Positions 47,701 through 59,890 are shown, numbered from the stretch's first letter. The stretch is DNA of 64,000 nt from Triglochin maritima (GCA_963682175.1 OY821784.1:36127621-36191620); one strand, 5' to 3'. Numbers and translations are program-made. The notes: generated by a model from the sequence alone, not told the origin.

Positions 47701-47709
47701 AAAAAAATT

Positions 47710-48739
47710 TTTTTGATTATTTTGAAATTTTTTCCTAAAGATAAATAGTTAAAACGCTCGACTTTTATAAAGAGTACAAAAATTACATCGGTTACATCCA
47801 TTTCTAGCCGGATACAAACTCCAGACTGTTATAAGTAGTTCCATATTTATTCCAGTCCAAACTTATTATTATGGCTCAATGGATTAGACGACACACTGCA
47901 TCTGACATATGTCGATGTATATAATATAGATATATTAATTATAAATTATATACATGTAACTAAAAAATTAAGTTAATTTTTTAATAATTTTTAAGATCAT
48001 AAATTCAATATTAAACAAATCAGAGTGGAAAAAAACAAAAAAAATAAAAACTAAGTGTTTTGAAATGCGACCACATCAGTCCGCATATACAGGCTCAGAT
48101 GCAGCCTGCATCGGGGAAATGCGATGATCTTCTCCCCCAATATCGTGCCAGCATCCACATATGTAGCCGCATCCGGCCTCATTTCAAAACATTGGTTTTT
48201 CCTAAACAAGTTCATACAAAGAATTTTTTTACAAATAAGACATCAAATCAAGGTTTGACGACAAATCCAACAAATTCAACCAACATCCGCTTTACACAAT
48301 TTCCTTAAGAAGACAATAACCGGCATATGACATCTTAAAGTTAACTTCAACATTCTACACGAATGTACTTAGCTTCTTGAGAAATCATCATTTTGAAAAT
48401 CTAGAAGGAAACCTACTTGTCAAATCATCTAATTTATGGATCATCTATTAGATCACAATGCAAAGCTCAAAACAAAATATTGCAGAATTAATGAAAAGAA
48501 AAAAGAGTAACCAATGATCAGATTCTTGTAGATGTTTATAGTTTTCCATTCATTTCCCCCCAAGCGTATTTCACTGCAAATTCAAGACAAGAAAACTTCC
48601 GTTATTGAGTGAACATTCACGTCTTCTTTGAGTTCAGTCAAAAGTCGCTGGCCGTTTGAAGCAAAATATAAAAAATGTAGTCAGTAGACCACTTCTAATT
48701 GTCTACAAAAATCGGGCCTACGTTTTCGCCCTGGTGGGT
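47710..48739. other. Intergenic and 3' flank of the Tim17-family gene
   Basis: A short inverted repeat at 48055-48200 (TTTTGAAATG... and CATTTCAAAA) resembles a small MITE. The last ~250 bases may be the 3' UTR of the minus-strand gene. Confidence 0.45.
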
Positions 48740-51700
48740 TTATAAACCTGGACGGCCGACCTGGTCCAAAGCTTTAAGTGACTTGCAGAAAGAAGAGAAG
48801 CCTTCAGCAAGATTATCAGGAAGAGCTAGCATAAATGGTGGAAGAACAGGTAGATGGCTTGTCAAGGCAGTGTCGAGATTCGGCAATGAATTTGCCAGTG
48901 CAGGCTTGTTAAACCTCTCCATTATGACAGAAAAGGCTCCAAAGGTCACACAGTTTTGAAGGAGGGCTCGAGGTGTTCCTAAACCAAAAATTATTAACGG
49001 ACTTCATATGTCAAATTAAATATCGAAGACAGTCATATAGATTGAAGCATGTAAATTTAATATGAACATACAACTAGTATCAGAAATGCTAGGAGTATCC
49101 AATCTGCCCATAACTATTCATGGGCCACAAGAAATAAAATGTTATACGTTACAGAAAAAAAGAGCAAGGCGGGTTCTCCTTGAATGGTGTGCTTGCCAAT
49201 GGCTGATTTTGTTTAATAAGTATTCATTGTGGAATAAATAGTTCATGAAGTCCAGAATTTTCAAATCAATTTTGTGATCAATCATTATAACCTAAAGATC
49301 GAAGAGTATTCATTTCTACAGTAAATGATCATGTATTGAATACTTTTTACTAAAACTTAGGAGTTCAGTTTGGTGATAACAGATTTTCAATTCCTAATTA
49401 AAATTCTCAAGTCAAAGGTTTAAATATTGCAGCATAAAATCCTTAGAAAAATTGTTAAGTGCATCACAACATTGGTTTAGTTAGCATGGACAGAAACTAA
49501 TATGGGTAAGTAAGAGCAGGAATAAAGTTAATAAGTCATATGCATATGAGAGCAAAGGAGAATCAATAAGGGAACTACGAAAATCAACTAAAGGAGCAAC
49601 GAGAATCAAGAACTATCTTGAACTGCATGACACTATTAGAAAAGAACGTGTTGTGTCCAAAAATCCCCTAGCCAGTCTTGAGATACATGCATCAATAGGC
49701 TGTGCAAACTATGATACATTGGACACCCATATAAATATTAGCTGGCATGAATGTGGGGACTCCCGATAAGAAAAATAGATGTGCGGATTTCTATTTCAGT
49801 AAGGAGCATATACCTAGTATAGAGACGCCAAAATAAGACAGCAGCTAATTTCAGGCAAGACCAAGAAATAAATTTATGTCAAGCAAGACAGAAGAGATCC
49901 TAATTACCAGGATAACTTAGAACAAGTCCTGTGCAACATCCTGCCACACCTGCATTGATAGCTGCAAGAAAGCATGGAACGACATTCAGGAAAAAACCAT
50001 ATCTATATGAGATATGGAGTGAACAATACCATCTCATATAACTCACCATCATCTTTCCCCCTAAGCCTTTTCATTAAGCATATAACTAAACTCTGAACTC
50101 CAGAGAGAACAGCGAATGTCTGAAACACGCATAGGGACAAAATAGATGGTGTTATTTTCACAAAACATTGCTTGAAGAAAAAATCTCAGGTAGAAAAAAA
50201 ATGTCACGAGTAATGCTGTCCAAAACTATGTACCACTAAAATAAACTGAGATAGATAATAAATGACAAAAAAGGTGGAAACCTTGGCAGAAGATCTTGCA
50301 TCAGGTAAGGAGCCTCTAAATCCTTTCTTGCTTATCAAGCCCGAGCCTGACAAATACATCAATAGAAAAAAGATTTTTTATTGGTTACAACAATAAAAAA
50401 ATCAAAATAAATTGTTGGTCATCACAATGGGTGCAAATGGTTATCGAATATCTGAGTATCCAATTCGAAAACTTCTATTTATTCGGTATTTGATAAAAAT
50501 TAGTTTACCGAATTAAAACTGGAAATGAAATTAGTCACGTATATATTACCGATTAGAAATTCAGATATAGATTTGGATAAACAGCCTACCAAATTAGAGT
50601 ATCTGAATATCCAAGTAAAATATTATTATATTATGTAAAACCCTTGTGAATGGATGGAGGGTTCAGAATTTCAGATTCAATGTTAATTTAAAACCAAATG
50701 TCAGATTTCATTTCAATTTCCAAACCTAAACAAAACCTTATACCAGCCGCCACACACCACACCACATGACTACACACCCAAAACCCGATTCCTCTGCCCC
50801 CAACTCCAAGCCTCCATTACCAACTAACCTCTCTTCTTTTCGCCGGCCATGATCTGCCGACCAGCACTGTCCTCAGTGTAGCTTCGCCGTCTTCGTCCTC
50901 TCCGACTCTGGTCAACTTGACTGCCGGCCACCGCCATCCACTCTTCATCCTCGTCACCAACTTCACTTACTTCGACTGTTTACTCACCTGATCTCATATC
51001 CTCTGATCTGACTATTTTTTTCTCTTTTTCATGTGACATTCCATGACAACTGAAATTCTCTATCATGTTTCTTTAAGACTGTGAAATTGGATGTTTGCTT
51101 GATTGTTCCTTTTGGTTTAAGTCTGAAATTTTGAACTCCATATGTATGAAAAATCATGTTCGAACTGAGTTTAAACTTTAATATTTTATATTTTCCATGT
51201 GCTAGTATTTTGTTTCTTTTAAGATGAATATTTTCTTTATTTGTAAGTTCTAACATGGTAAGTTGATTTGAGTACTTTGGAATGAAACTAAGAGACGATT
51301 CATTCGTTAATGCAGCTGAAAATTACATGAACTAAATATAGTTATAGATTTAGGTTTAAAAAAAATCAATTTCGGATAATATCTGAATTCGAATAGGTAT
51401 CCGAAAATTTAACATAACCAATTTGAATTTAGACAGGACAATCAATTTCAAATATGAAGTCGGAATTGGTAAGGAGTTTCAAAACTTGGTTTCGAATTCA
51501 GATATAGGCATTAACCAATTCGAAAATATTCATTTGCATCCCTAGTCATCACCGAAGCATAAGTGAGTGCTTCGCTTATAAAATATACACTACGAATTCA
51601 GATATGCATACAAAGATATAAAGAGATGAGAGCTAAGGTGTCATTTGTTGGTCGTAGATTAAAGGATAACAAATGACAACTGTGTAGTAAATCGGTCTTA

Positions 51701-52829
51701 AATTATGATTATGAACATCTTTTTAAAGTAACAGCAAAAAAATATCAGGATTTTAGAAAGTTCAGACAATTGGTCTAGTACTAGATTCCATAAGAACAAG
51801 AAAAATATCACAAATTCAGATGCTGAAACAGTGAGAGAATCTAATAATAAGCTAATAATCAACACTGTCTATCCTTTATTACATCAGAAGACATATGCCA
51901 TGACCTACTTTCTTCTACTTTATCTAAAAAACCTCACCACAATGGACATGGCCGGTCACACAGCAGTAGGGAGACGCAAAAGGCAGTGAGTTTCTAGAAA
52001 CAAGTTAGAAATCACTGCCTGGGAGCAGTGATATGCTGAACATGGTCAATGGCCCCAACATATTAAATGTCACATGAAGGAGCGAAGGATCATAATGTGC
52101 TAAAACTTAAGAAACATTCTTGTAACTAGACATGGTGCCATGAAATTGAACAAGGGGAAACAAAATTATATGACAAAAGAAACCAAAATGTTACATTCAA
52201 CTAATCGTGTTGCACAAAAGTTTACGAATTTAAGGAGAATTCGGACTGGAATTAAAGTTGAATAATATAAAAACGCGTTTGGTCGTACATTTTCCCTCAT
52301 GATTATCCAAAAATTATTTTATATTATGATAAGAGACCAAAATCTTATAAACGACTAATCATGTCGCTTTACAATTTACTAATTTCAGGAGAGCTCGGAC
52401 TGATATTGAAGTTGAATAACATATTAAAAAAACATTTAGCCGTACATTTTTCTCGCTTTTATGCAATTTTTCGTTTTTAACACTCATACGGTAATAATAA
52501 AAACAGCTAAATGCACAACAACAAGAACTCAAACTTCCATAAAAAATAAAAAGGTAAAAAACCCCCCTAAAATCCACCAAAAGGAATCTCATTTCCTGCA
52601 AAAGAACCGATATTTACCGTTCCCATCGCTCTCCGAACTTACCATACCCAAAGAGGGACCCGAGGAGGGCACCGGAAGCGGCATCCGCGGCGGACTTCAC
52701 GACGCACACGATCGGAGCGGCGACGGCGCCAGGGCTCCCGTCGAAGTCGTCGGGATCGGAAATTGGGGTAGGGTTCCGACCGTGTTGGTCGGATTCCGGC
52801 GAGGGTTTAGGGTTAGCGTTGAGGTCCAT
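48740..52829 (-). CDS. Tim17/Tim22/Tim23-family membrane protein
   Basis: Five minus-strand exons, 52829-52643, 50346-50282, 50119-50047, 49961-49908 and 48978-48740, give 205 residues. Every junction is GT-AG and the phases agree across all five. An acidic, Pro-rich N-terminus (1-35) is followed by hydrophobic, Gly-rich segments typical of the family: [17 protein letters not shown] (about 47-63), [41 protein letters not shown] and [20 protein letters not shown]. The family forms protein- or solute-translocating channels in mitochondrial inner or plastid membranes. Which membrane cannot be told from sequence alone. The start is the first ATG in frame with this Gly-rich core. Intron 1 is 2.3 kb and hosts a hAT element. 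Confidence 0.88.
50426..51544. mobile_element. hAT-like non-autonomous element in intron 1 of the Tim17-family gene
   Basis: Ends GGGTGCAAATGG (left) and, inverted, GGGATGCAAATG are flanked by a perfect 8-bp duplication GTCATCAC (50418-50425 and 51545-51552). Terminal regions contain repeated ATCCGAAT/ATTCGAAT motifs. The centre (50740-50990) is a GC-richer, C-rich stretch that may be a captured piece of other DNA, but no protein was recognised. Confidence 0.82.
52199..52460. repeat. Imperfect direct duplication in intron 1
   Basis: About 107 bp at 52199-52305 (ACTAATCGTGTTGC...GTCGTACATTTTCCCTC) recur at 52354-52460 with roughly 80% similarity by eye, spaced by about 48 bp. Confidence 0.6.
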
Positions 52830-53564
52830 AGCCGACGGACTCGAGTGGGGTTTTGGGTATTTGGCAGATTCGGACCCCCACTTTTTTATGATTTTCCACT
52901 TCTGACATTTTATAACGGATCGAAGCAACTTAGGATTGTAAATGGGTAGAGTCGAAGTGAGTTTAGGGTTGTGAATGAGCCAGGTTGGATTGAAGCTCAA
53001 TCACAACTTGACGATAAAATGATATTCATGTCGATTTGAACCTAATTCAAAATTTTCTAACTGCAATTTAACTTATAATTCGCAAGCTAAACAGGTTCGA
53101 GTCTGGTTGATGATTTAATAAGTCAGTGTTATTATCACAGTTTAAACATACTAAGTTTTACATAAACACATAAAATGCTCCTTAAACAATTCAAATGACC
53201 CATTTAAATGAGACCATTAACTATACTATGAATTTGTTTGCGTGGATCGACCTGTTAACTTAAGTTCCAAACAAGAACAACAATGGGTGGTTGATCGACT
53301 CACTTTATTTGATCAATCTGATCACACAAATGAAGATAAAAATGTGTCTTCAACTAAGTCATGTGTGCATCAAGTATATAAGTGATTAAGATTATGTGAA
53401 AGTGATCATAAAAAATAAAGTTACATATTGCCTAAAAGTCAACAAATCTGTCATCCATATATTTCCATCAGGTACCATGTTCTTGCACTGTTATTCAACT
53501 CCCATTCACCACTTATCAGTTTACCACAATTGAATTGATGATTTTAATTGTCATCCAATAAAAA
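52830..53564. other. Upstream region of the Tim17-family gene
   Basis: Intergenic sequence between the minus-strand gene and MULE-B. The last ten bases include the left copy of the MULE-B target duplication (CAATAAAAA, 53556-53564). No gene recognised. Confidence 0.5.
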
Positions 53565-53643
53565 CTGAACTGCTAAACATCGCCCCAAAATTACTTAAAT
53601 CGCCCCTTGAAATTACCAAATTGCCCTTCCTCCTATTTTTGCT

Positions 53644-53650
53644 TATATAT
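53644..53650 (+). promoter_or_regulatory. TATA box of the MULE-B PMD gene
   Basis: TATATAT lies 62 bases before the PMD start codon and about 80 bases inside the element end, so the promoter is within the terminal region. Confidence 0.55.
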
Positions 53651-53711
53651 CTCACAATTTCACTCTTTTTTCAAAACTTTCTCTTCCTATACCTACTACA
53701 CAAGATTACGA

Positions 53712-56398
53712 ATGTCTCGGAGGCCAGGGAAGCAGCCAGCAGTTCCCCCGGTGTACCCGTATGAGGTAACATTACGTTATTTATTTGTTTTTAAAAAAAA
53801 AAAAAAAGGCGTCGGCGTCCGAGGGAGACGCCCCCCGCATGGGGCGGGCGTCCGAGGAAGCCGCTCCCCCTATGGGGGGAGCGGCTTCCGAGGACGCCCG
53901 ACCCATGCGGGGGGCGTCTCCCTCGGACGCCGACCCGAAGCGGGAGACGTCTGCGGAAGACGTCTCCCCGATGGGGGAGACGTCTTCCGAAGACGTCTCC
54001 CCGTAGGAGGAGGCGTCTGCGACAGACGCCTCCACCTTGCGGGAGGCGTCTGTCGCAGACGCCTCCTCCTTTTTTGTTTTTTTAATTAATAAATATCATA
54101 ATTACTTTAATAAATAGTGATAAATCAAAAAAATTAATTTAACAAATTCTTATTAAGTTTAACATTTGTGATATTTAGTTTTAACAAATTTTGATTTAGT
54201 TTAACAATTGTTTTAATTTAGTTTAACAAATTTTGATTTAGTTTAACAATTTTGATAATTAAGTTTAACAAATTTTGATTTAGTTTAACAATTTTGATAA
54301 ATATGATAATTTAGTTTAACAAATTTAACAAATTTGTATTTAAAATTTCAATAAATAGTCATCGGGTCACAGTGGAGGGAGAGGCAAGTCGATACCATTA
54401 CACGCTTTCCGTTCTTTAGAGGATGATTCAGCACCGCGTCATCCACGTAGACGGGGGATATCTGCTTCGGTCAGGAGGGAGAGGGAGGCATTACGTCGTC
54501 GTGAGGAGGAGGATGATTCCTTCGATGATGAGCATGTGGATAGTTTCGACGACGAGAGCGACGATGATGGCCCGTATGATGTGCGGCCGGAGGTGGAGAG
54601 GCAGGGGGATTATAGCGGAGGACGTGGTCGAGCGGGTACTTCTACTTCCGCCGGATGGATGGTGCGGAAGGGTAGGGGTGGGAGGTTTACGGCCGGGGAT
54701 TCGAGCTCGTGCACTGTTGATCCCCGCGCTCAGAAGAAGAAGAGGGTCCAGGACGATTCTTGGATCGTGAGCAGTATGACGCCTGGTGGTCCTTTAGATG
54801 GGAGCGTCATTCCTAGTTTCTGGGGTCACATTGCTAGACGGATCTGGGACGGAGAGGATCGGAAGGTTCTGAAGTGCCAGAATCGGCACAGAGCCTGTAC
54901 AGCACTACAGGGTTGGCGGTCTACACTGAGTGCTGATATCAGAGAGGAGATTAGTGCCACGCATTTGGGGCACTTACCGTACATCATGTTCCATTATCTC
55001 GACATGCCTTTGATTTCGGCGTTTGTGGAGCGGTGGCAGCCTGACACCAACACTTTCCACATGCCTTTCGGAGAGATGACGATCATGCTTCACGATGTTT
55101 TCCAGATACTGCGACTTCCTGTGGATGGTCGTCTGGTTAGTGCTCAGGGGTCGACGTCTGAGCTGAGGTGTTATGTGGCAGAGTTGCTTGGTGTCACACC
55201 TGATGGTCTGGCGAGAGATACAGCTTTATGGAGTGGTGGTGGTGTCGGCATCGACTCCCTTGAGGACCTATGCAGACGGGCACGACCTCCGCGGGCCGAT
55301 GATACACAGTTAACGGCGTACCTATTCTTGATGCTCGGAGCCGTCTTGTTTGTCGACAAGAGTGGTTGTCGGATCAGACCACGCGATCTACTGGAGGCTA
55401 GGGACCCGGAGACCGTTCGTGAGTACTCGTGGGGGTCAGCGACGTTGGCATACCTGTACCGGCAGCTTGGGATAGCTAGCCGTGCGGATTGTTCTGGGAT
55501 TGCAGGTTGTCTTACGCTGCTGCAGGCGTGGATATACGAGTACTTTCCTGCATTCCGCCCGCATCGTGAGCGGAAGATTATCGACGAGGGTCATCCACGT
55601 TCGGGTATGTGGGTTGTCCGGAGCGAGGACAAGAGCGATGGACGATTGCGTTCCATCCGCGCACGGCTAGATCAGATGACTGCATCAGAGGTATCAAACT
55701 TTACACCATTTATTTAATTTTAAGATGTATTATTATTAATGTGTTAAACTTTAGGTGGAGTGGTTACCCTATGGTCCTGACCCAGCAGCGGATGTCCCGA
55801 GGACTTTATTGATGGGTCTTATTCGTTATCGGGATATCATAGAGCCTTATATGCCCGATCGGGTCTTGCGTCAGTTAGGATATGTTCAGGTGATCCCGGT
55901 TGACATTCCGACACCAGAGCATGCGGTGCGGTCTGCGACAGCAGCGACGTACGACGTCAGGTTCCCCGCTTCTACAGCGGAATCGACTTGGCGGACATTT
56001 CCGAGATCATGCCGATTGTTCCTTGGCGACTTCAGACGTAGTCGCGACCCCTCCGAGTGTGATGCACGTTATCTTGATTGGTTCGGTAGTTACTCACATC
56101 CTATCATCGTCCGTGGTGCCTCCCGGAGAGCAGATCGACCACCAGATAGGACGTGTGGCGATCTGGTAATTTTTTCATTTTATCTAAATTTATTTGTACC
56201 GTATAATTTGTTAATGTACGCTAATGTTAATGTTATGTGCAGTGGATGGGTAAGATGATACGGGCTGTAGACCCAATCTTGCAGATGAGGGATGAGCTGC
56301 CAGACGATGCCAGAGCTGCATGCGGAGATGTGGATCAGATCATACAGTCATGGCATACTCAGTTAGGCATCTCCGACCATGATTCGGATGATGAGTAG
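53712..56398 (+). CDS. Plant mobile domain (PMD/MAIL1-like) protein of MULE-B
   Basis: Four exons, 53712-53765, 54359-55690, 55755-56165 and 56243-56398, give 650 residues. All introns are GT-AG and fall between codons. Exon 1 encodes only 18 residues (MSRRPGKQPAVPPVYPYE), and intron 1 contains the hairpin array. Residues 19-110 are charged and low-complexity, with Arg-rich then Asp/Glu-rich blocks. The plant mobile domain follows from about residue 165 (VERWQPDTNTFHMPFGEM, RDLLEARDPETVREYSWGSATLAYLY, YLDWFGSYSHP). The C-terminus ends acidic (HDSDDE), unlike the basic tail of the MULE-A protein. It is convergent with the transposase gene, with only ~360 bases between their stop codons. Function in the element is unknown. 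Cellular relatives act in genome stability and silencing. Confidence 0.88.
53808..54072. repeat. GC-rich hairpin array in intron 1 of the MULE-B PMD gene
   Basis: Nested and tandem palindromes of the GGCGTC...GACGCC type have CCCATG-containing or CCCCGATGGGG loops. The first half folds exactly on itself around GGGGGAGCGGC, and the second contains GACGTCTTCCGAAGACGTC-like units. Frames through it give only repeated Gly/Arg or Ser/Glu/Asp peptides. Confidence 0.85.
54073..54358. repeat. Tandem AT-rich repeat in the same intron
   Basis: Six or so degenerate copies of a unit reading TTTAGTTTAACAAATTTTGA run up to the exon 2 acceptor (ATAG at 54355-54358). Confidence 0.7.
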
Positions 56399-56758
56399 GC
56401 TGATCTGTTGTACCGTACTCTTAGTATTTGCATTTATATTTGTTTATCTGTTGTACGCTTAGTATTTGTGTTTGCTTATCTGTGGTACGCTTAGTATTTG
56501 CATTTATATTTGTTTATCTGTTGTACGCTTATTATTTATTATTTGTGTTTGTGTTTGCGAACATGTCGTACGCTTATTGTTTGTATTTGTGTTTTGCTTA
56601 TCTGTTGTACCCTTATTATTTGTATTTGTGTTTGATAACCTTTCGTACTATTATATATAATGCAAATAAAGCAAACATATCAAAACATATTACATAATAA
56701 AGCAACACTATATAATGTACAAACATATCAAAACATATTACATAATTATACAAACATA
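56399..56758. other. Intergenic between the convergent MULE-B genes
   Basis: This short spacer has tandem copies of TATCTGTTGTACGCTTA (56405-56640) on the PMD side and ACATATCAAAACATATTAC repeats (56672-56775) on the transposase side. It must hold both 3' ends. Confidence 0.6.
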
Positions 56759-59700
56759 TCAAAACATATTACATAATTGTTGCCAATATGCTATCCTATG
56801 TTGGTACTCCAGCTCCCATCCAATAACACTCTCATCTCGTATTTGATACCACAGAGTCGCTATAGGAGGTACGGGGAATCCCTCATTCAATTCCAAACGA
56901 ATGTAATGAGCGTAACTCCCTAAATGAGCAATAATCAACTCTCTGCACGGTCTCGTCACGGTAGGCGGACTCTCCCAAGGTAGAACTGTAAGACATGGGT
57001 ACAACGAACCATCATTTCCGAGAGAGAAGAACATAACTGCACACTTGTAAAAATTTGCAATGGGAAACAAGTCCGTCCACGTCTCCATATAGTGATTCTC
57101 GCCACAAGGTCCCCCGCCCCAATTAATCCGGTGACGAGCCTCCGCCACACCGTCGTAGTATACGTGCTCATAAAAAGATGGGTTCGCAGCTATCTCATTT
57201 GAAATCGAACGACGGGCGAGTTGCCAATTGTCTTCACCACCGTGGAAAACATCGGCGACACATCGAAATCCACAGTTTCCATCAGCACGTACATCATTCC
57301 ACTGGTGTAGGAATGGCATAATGATTCCTGGAATTCTATCTCCATATGGGAAGTCGTCTACGTCAGCCCGCCCAGTCACTACAATATGAACAAAAAATAC
57401 AGTTAGATATAATAACAAAAGATACATATTTACTGAAATAAATAACAAAATTATAATAATAATAAATGTAAGGATGGTATACCTGATCCTCCTCTCACTG
57501 ACGAAGAACCAGAAGATCGACCACGACCTTTGCTTCCACTACCGGAAGAACGACCACGACCTCTACTCCCACTACCTGAAGATCGACCACTACCTCGCTC
57601 TGCATACTCAAACGCACTAGGGTGCCGTCGTGTCGACTTTCCCCTTGGTCGACCTCGTAGCTTTGTTTTTACTGCAGGCTCTTTCAAATTCGAATGTTCG
57701 GGGTGTAGCTGCTCGAATAAAACCCGAGAGGCAGATCGAATTACGGTAGGGTCACTTCCTGCAATCTCATCAACCAGACTGCGAAAATGTTCGGCGTCTT
57801 GAGCTGCCTGAGACACAAACTCTGCGTTCCCGGCTCCTTCCCCAATGACAAGTGTCCTCCAGAACGAATGAATCTGCTCTAAGTAAATTCCGTTTTCTGA
57901 TTCAAGACATCCACGGATGGTACATGCGCAAGGTATCCCATGAGAAGTCAGAAAAGCGCACTCGCAACGATATTCAACTTCATCATCTAACTGTTGCATT
58001 CTCTTCACCTCCTGACTCAGCAACTGCAAACAGTGATGCGAAACTCTACCATTTATGTGACGATATAGAGCATGTCCGAAATTAGTCAAATTTCGCCGTC
58101 TCGAGTCTTCAAGAAAGTTTCGAATATTCGTCAGCTGCATTTCAGTAGCCGCGTTGACGCGCTCGAAAAGAGTGTCCAGAGCTGCAGTCGATGTAGAAAT
58201 CCACTCTTTTAGAGCCGAATGAGCACTTTCGACCCTACAATTCGTGGTGTTCCCAAAATGAAGGACTTTGTTCGTCCAATTCAGCACAAACTTTTCTTTA
58301 TGCACCAACCACGTGGTGTCCAGATACTCCGTGATAGCCGGCCACGATCTATACAAATCTTTCAGAGCATACACAGCTCTATCATACTCGGCTTCTGAAG
58401 TAGAAAGCATGATCTTCCTCCATCTTCCACGCCTCAAAGTCTCTGCCATCTCCTTATTCTTGCCGAATACGTGGTACGCGTAATTCAATACGTCTTTGTT
58501 GATGTGCCATGTGCAGAGTAAATGAGCAGAGTCAGGAAAAACCTCTCTCACTGGTCGCATAAGGCCTAACTCCCGGTCTGTTATTATTGCAGTCGGGCTG
58601 ACAGTCCCCAATAACAGATCTCTCAACTTCTCCATCACCCACAAATAACTGGAGTAAGATTCATCCATCAAAATCGCATATCCAATAAGGAAATTCATGT
58701 TTGCTGGTGTGACCCCAATCATTTCGAACAAAGGCATCTTATACTTGTTCGTCTTGTAAGTCGAATCCATGCAGATAACGAAAGGATATGTCCGCAACAA
58801 CTGGACTGACGTCGGATATGCCAAAAAAGCGTGAGTGACGACATCAGTTTCTGGATCCGCCATAATCCAATGTAAGTACTCACACTGCACTGCTTGGTAG
58901 AGAAACTGCTGGACGGGATTCCGATCTTCAGATTTTGTCCTCCTCATGTAATCTCTGAAATTATAAATATGCCTTTGATTTGGATTGTCCTCCGGGAATT
59001 TTTCTTTTACTGCCTTCAAGATGTTCCGTGGTTTTCCTTGCGCCTCAGTCATATCACGAACAATCTTCTTCGCCCCAGAACTTAGACCACTAATTTGACG
59101 ATGACCCTCTGGATAAACTGCCAGTCTGTGGTTGTGATGTCCGTGACCACTATTAAAAACCACAACCCATCCATCACGATCCCGTCGCTCCACCACTTTT
59201 ATTAAGAAACGGCAACCGCAACCCTTTCTTTTGGTGTTTCTTCGAAGTGCAGTATCCATATCCCGAGACTCCATTTGATTTCGCCGGTCGCATCTCAAAT
59301 AACAATCCATCCGACTATCTGATCTTGTTTTGTACGACGACACGACCAAAAAAAACCCAGCTCCGATAGCTACTTGTTTGGCCCATTTACATGCTTCATC
59401 GATTGTTTCAAAGATTTGTGTAGTTTGAAATAACTCACTGTAATCCACTCCATCACCACCGAAATCTGGAACCTACAAAAATATATTCAAAATTAAAAAA
59501 ATAAAAAAATAAATTCGAAATTAAAAAAATAAAAAAATAAACTCGAAATTAAAAAAACAAAATCAAAAAAAAAAAAAAAGGCGTCTGTGTTAGACGCCTG
59601 CCCCATGGATGGGGCGTCTGTGTTAAACGCCTTCCCCAACGGTAAGGCGTCTGCGTAGGACGCCTGACCGAAGGGAAGGGCGTCTACTACAGACGCCTTA

Positions 59701-59890
59701 CCCATGGGGAGGACGTCTACATAAGACGCCTCTCCCATTGTGTAGGCGTCTGCGTTAGACGCCTCGGCCATGGGGAGGGCGTCCTACGCAGACGCCCTCA
59801 CCATGGGGGAGGCGTCTAATGCAGACGCTCGGCCCAAAAATTTCCCCGCGCCAGGCTTACCTCACCCGATGCATCACCCTCGCCAGACAT
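56759..59890 (-). CDS. FAR1-type MULE transposase fused to an OTU-like cysteine protease domain
   Basis: Minus-strand exons 59890-59861, 59472-57483 and 57378-56759 give 879 residues with no stops and consistent phases (0, then 1). Exon 1 encodes 10 residues (MSGEGDASGE). Exon 2 carries a FAR1-like zinc DNA-binding domain (about 30-127; Cys and HGHHNH residues), then the MULE catalytic domain with candidate acidic triad D246 (CMDSTYK), D309 (TDRE) and E425 (VESAH). A SWIM-like finger (CECAFLTSHGIPCAC, about 513-527) and a GRGRSSGSGS-rich linker (about 640-673) follow. Exon 3 is an OTU fold with RADGNCGFR (D706, C709) and H831 (AHYI) as the probable catalytic residues. The transposase half should cut and join the element ends. 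The OTU half could remove ubiquitin from host proteins, which is inference. The fusion depends on the splice at 57483/57378. Confidence 0.9.
59578..59832. repeat. GC-rich hairpin array in intron 1 of the transposase-OTU gene
   Basis: Repeats of AGGCGTCT....AGACGCC units with CCCATGGGG-type loops, similar in build to the PMD-side array but with different spacers (GTGTTAGACGCCT and variants). They lie between exon 1 (59861-59890) and the exon 2 acceptor. Confidence 0.85.

Noticed and set aside
53781..54089. Repetitive Ser/Glu/Asp and Gly/Arg ORFs over the MULE-B hairpin array
   Set aside because: They read through GC-rich hairpins that lie in intron 1 of the PMD gene. All frames are open because the repeat lacks stops.
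57451..59448. A cellular FAR1/FHY3-type transcription factor gene
   Set aside because: FAR1-family factors descend from such transposases, but this gene lies between matching TIRs with a perfect 9-bp duplication and is joined to an OTU exon, so it is the element's transposase.
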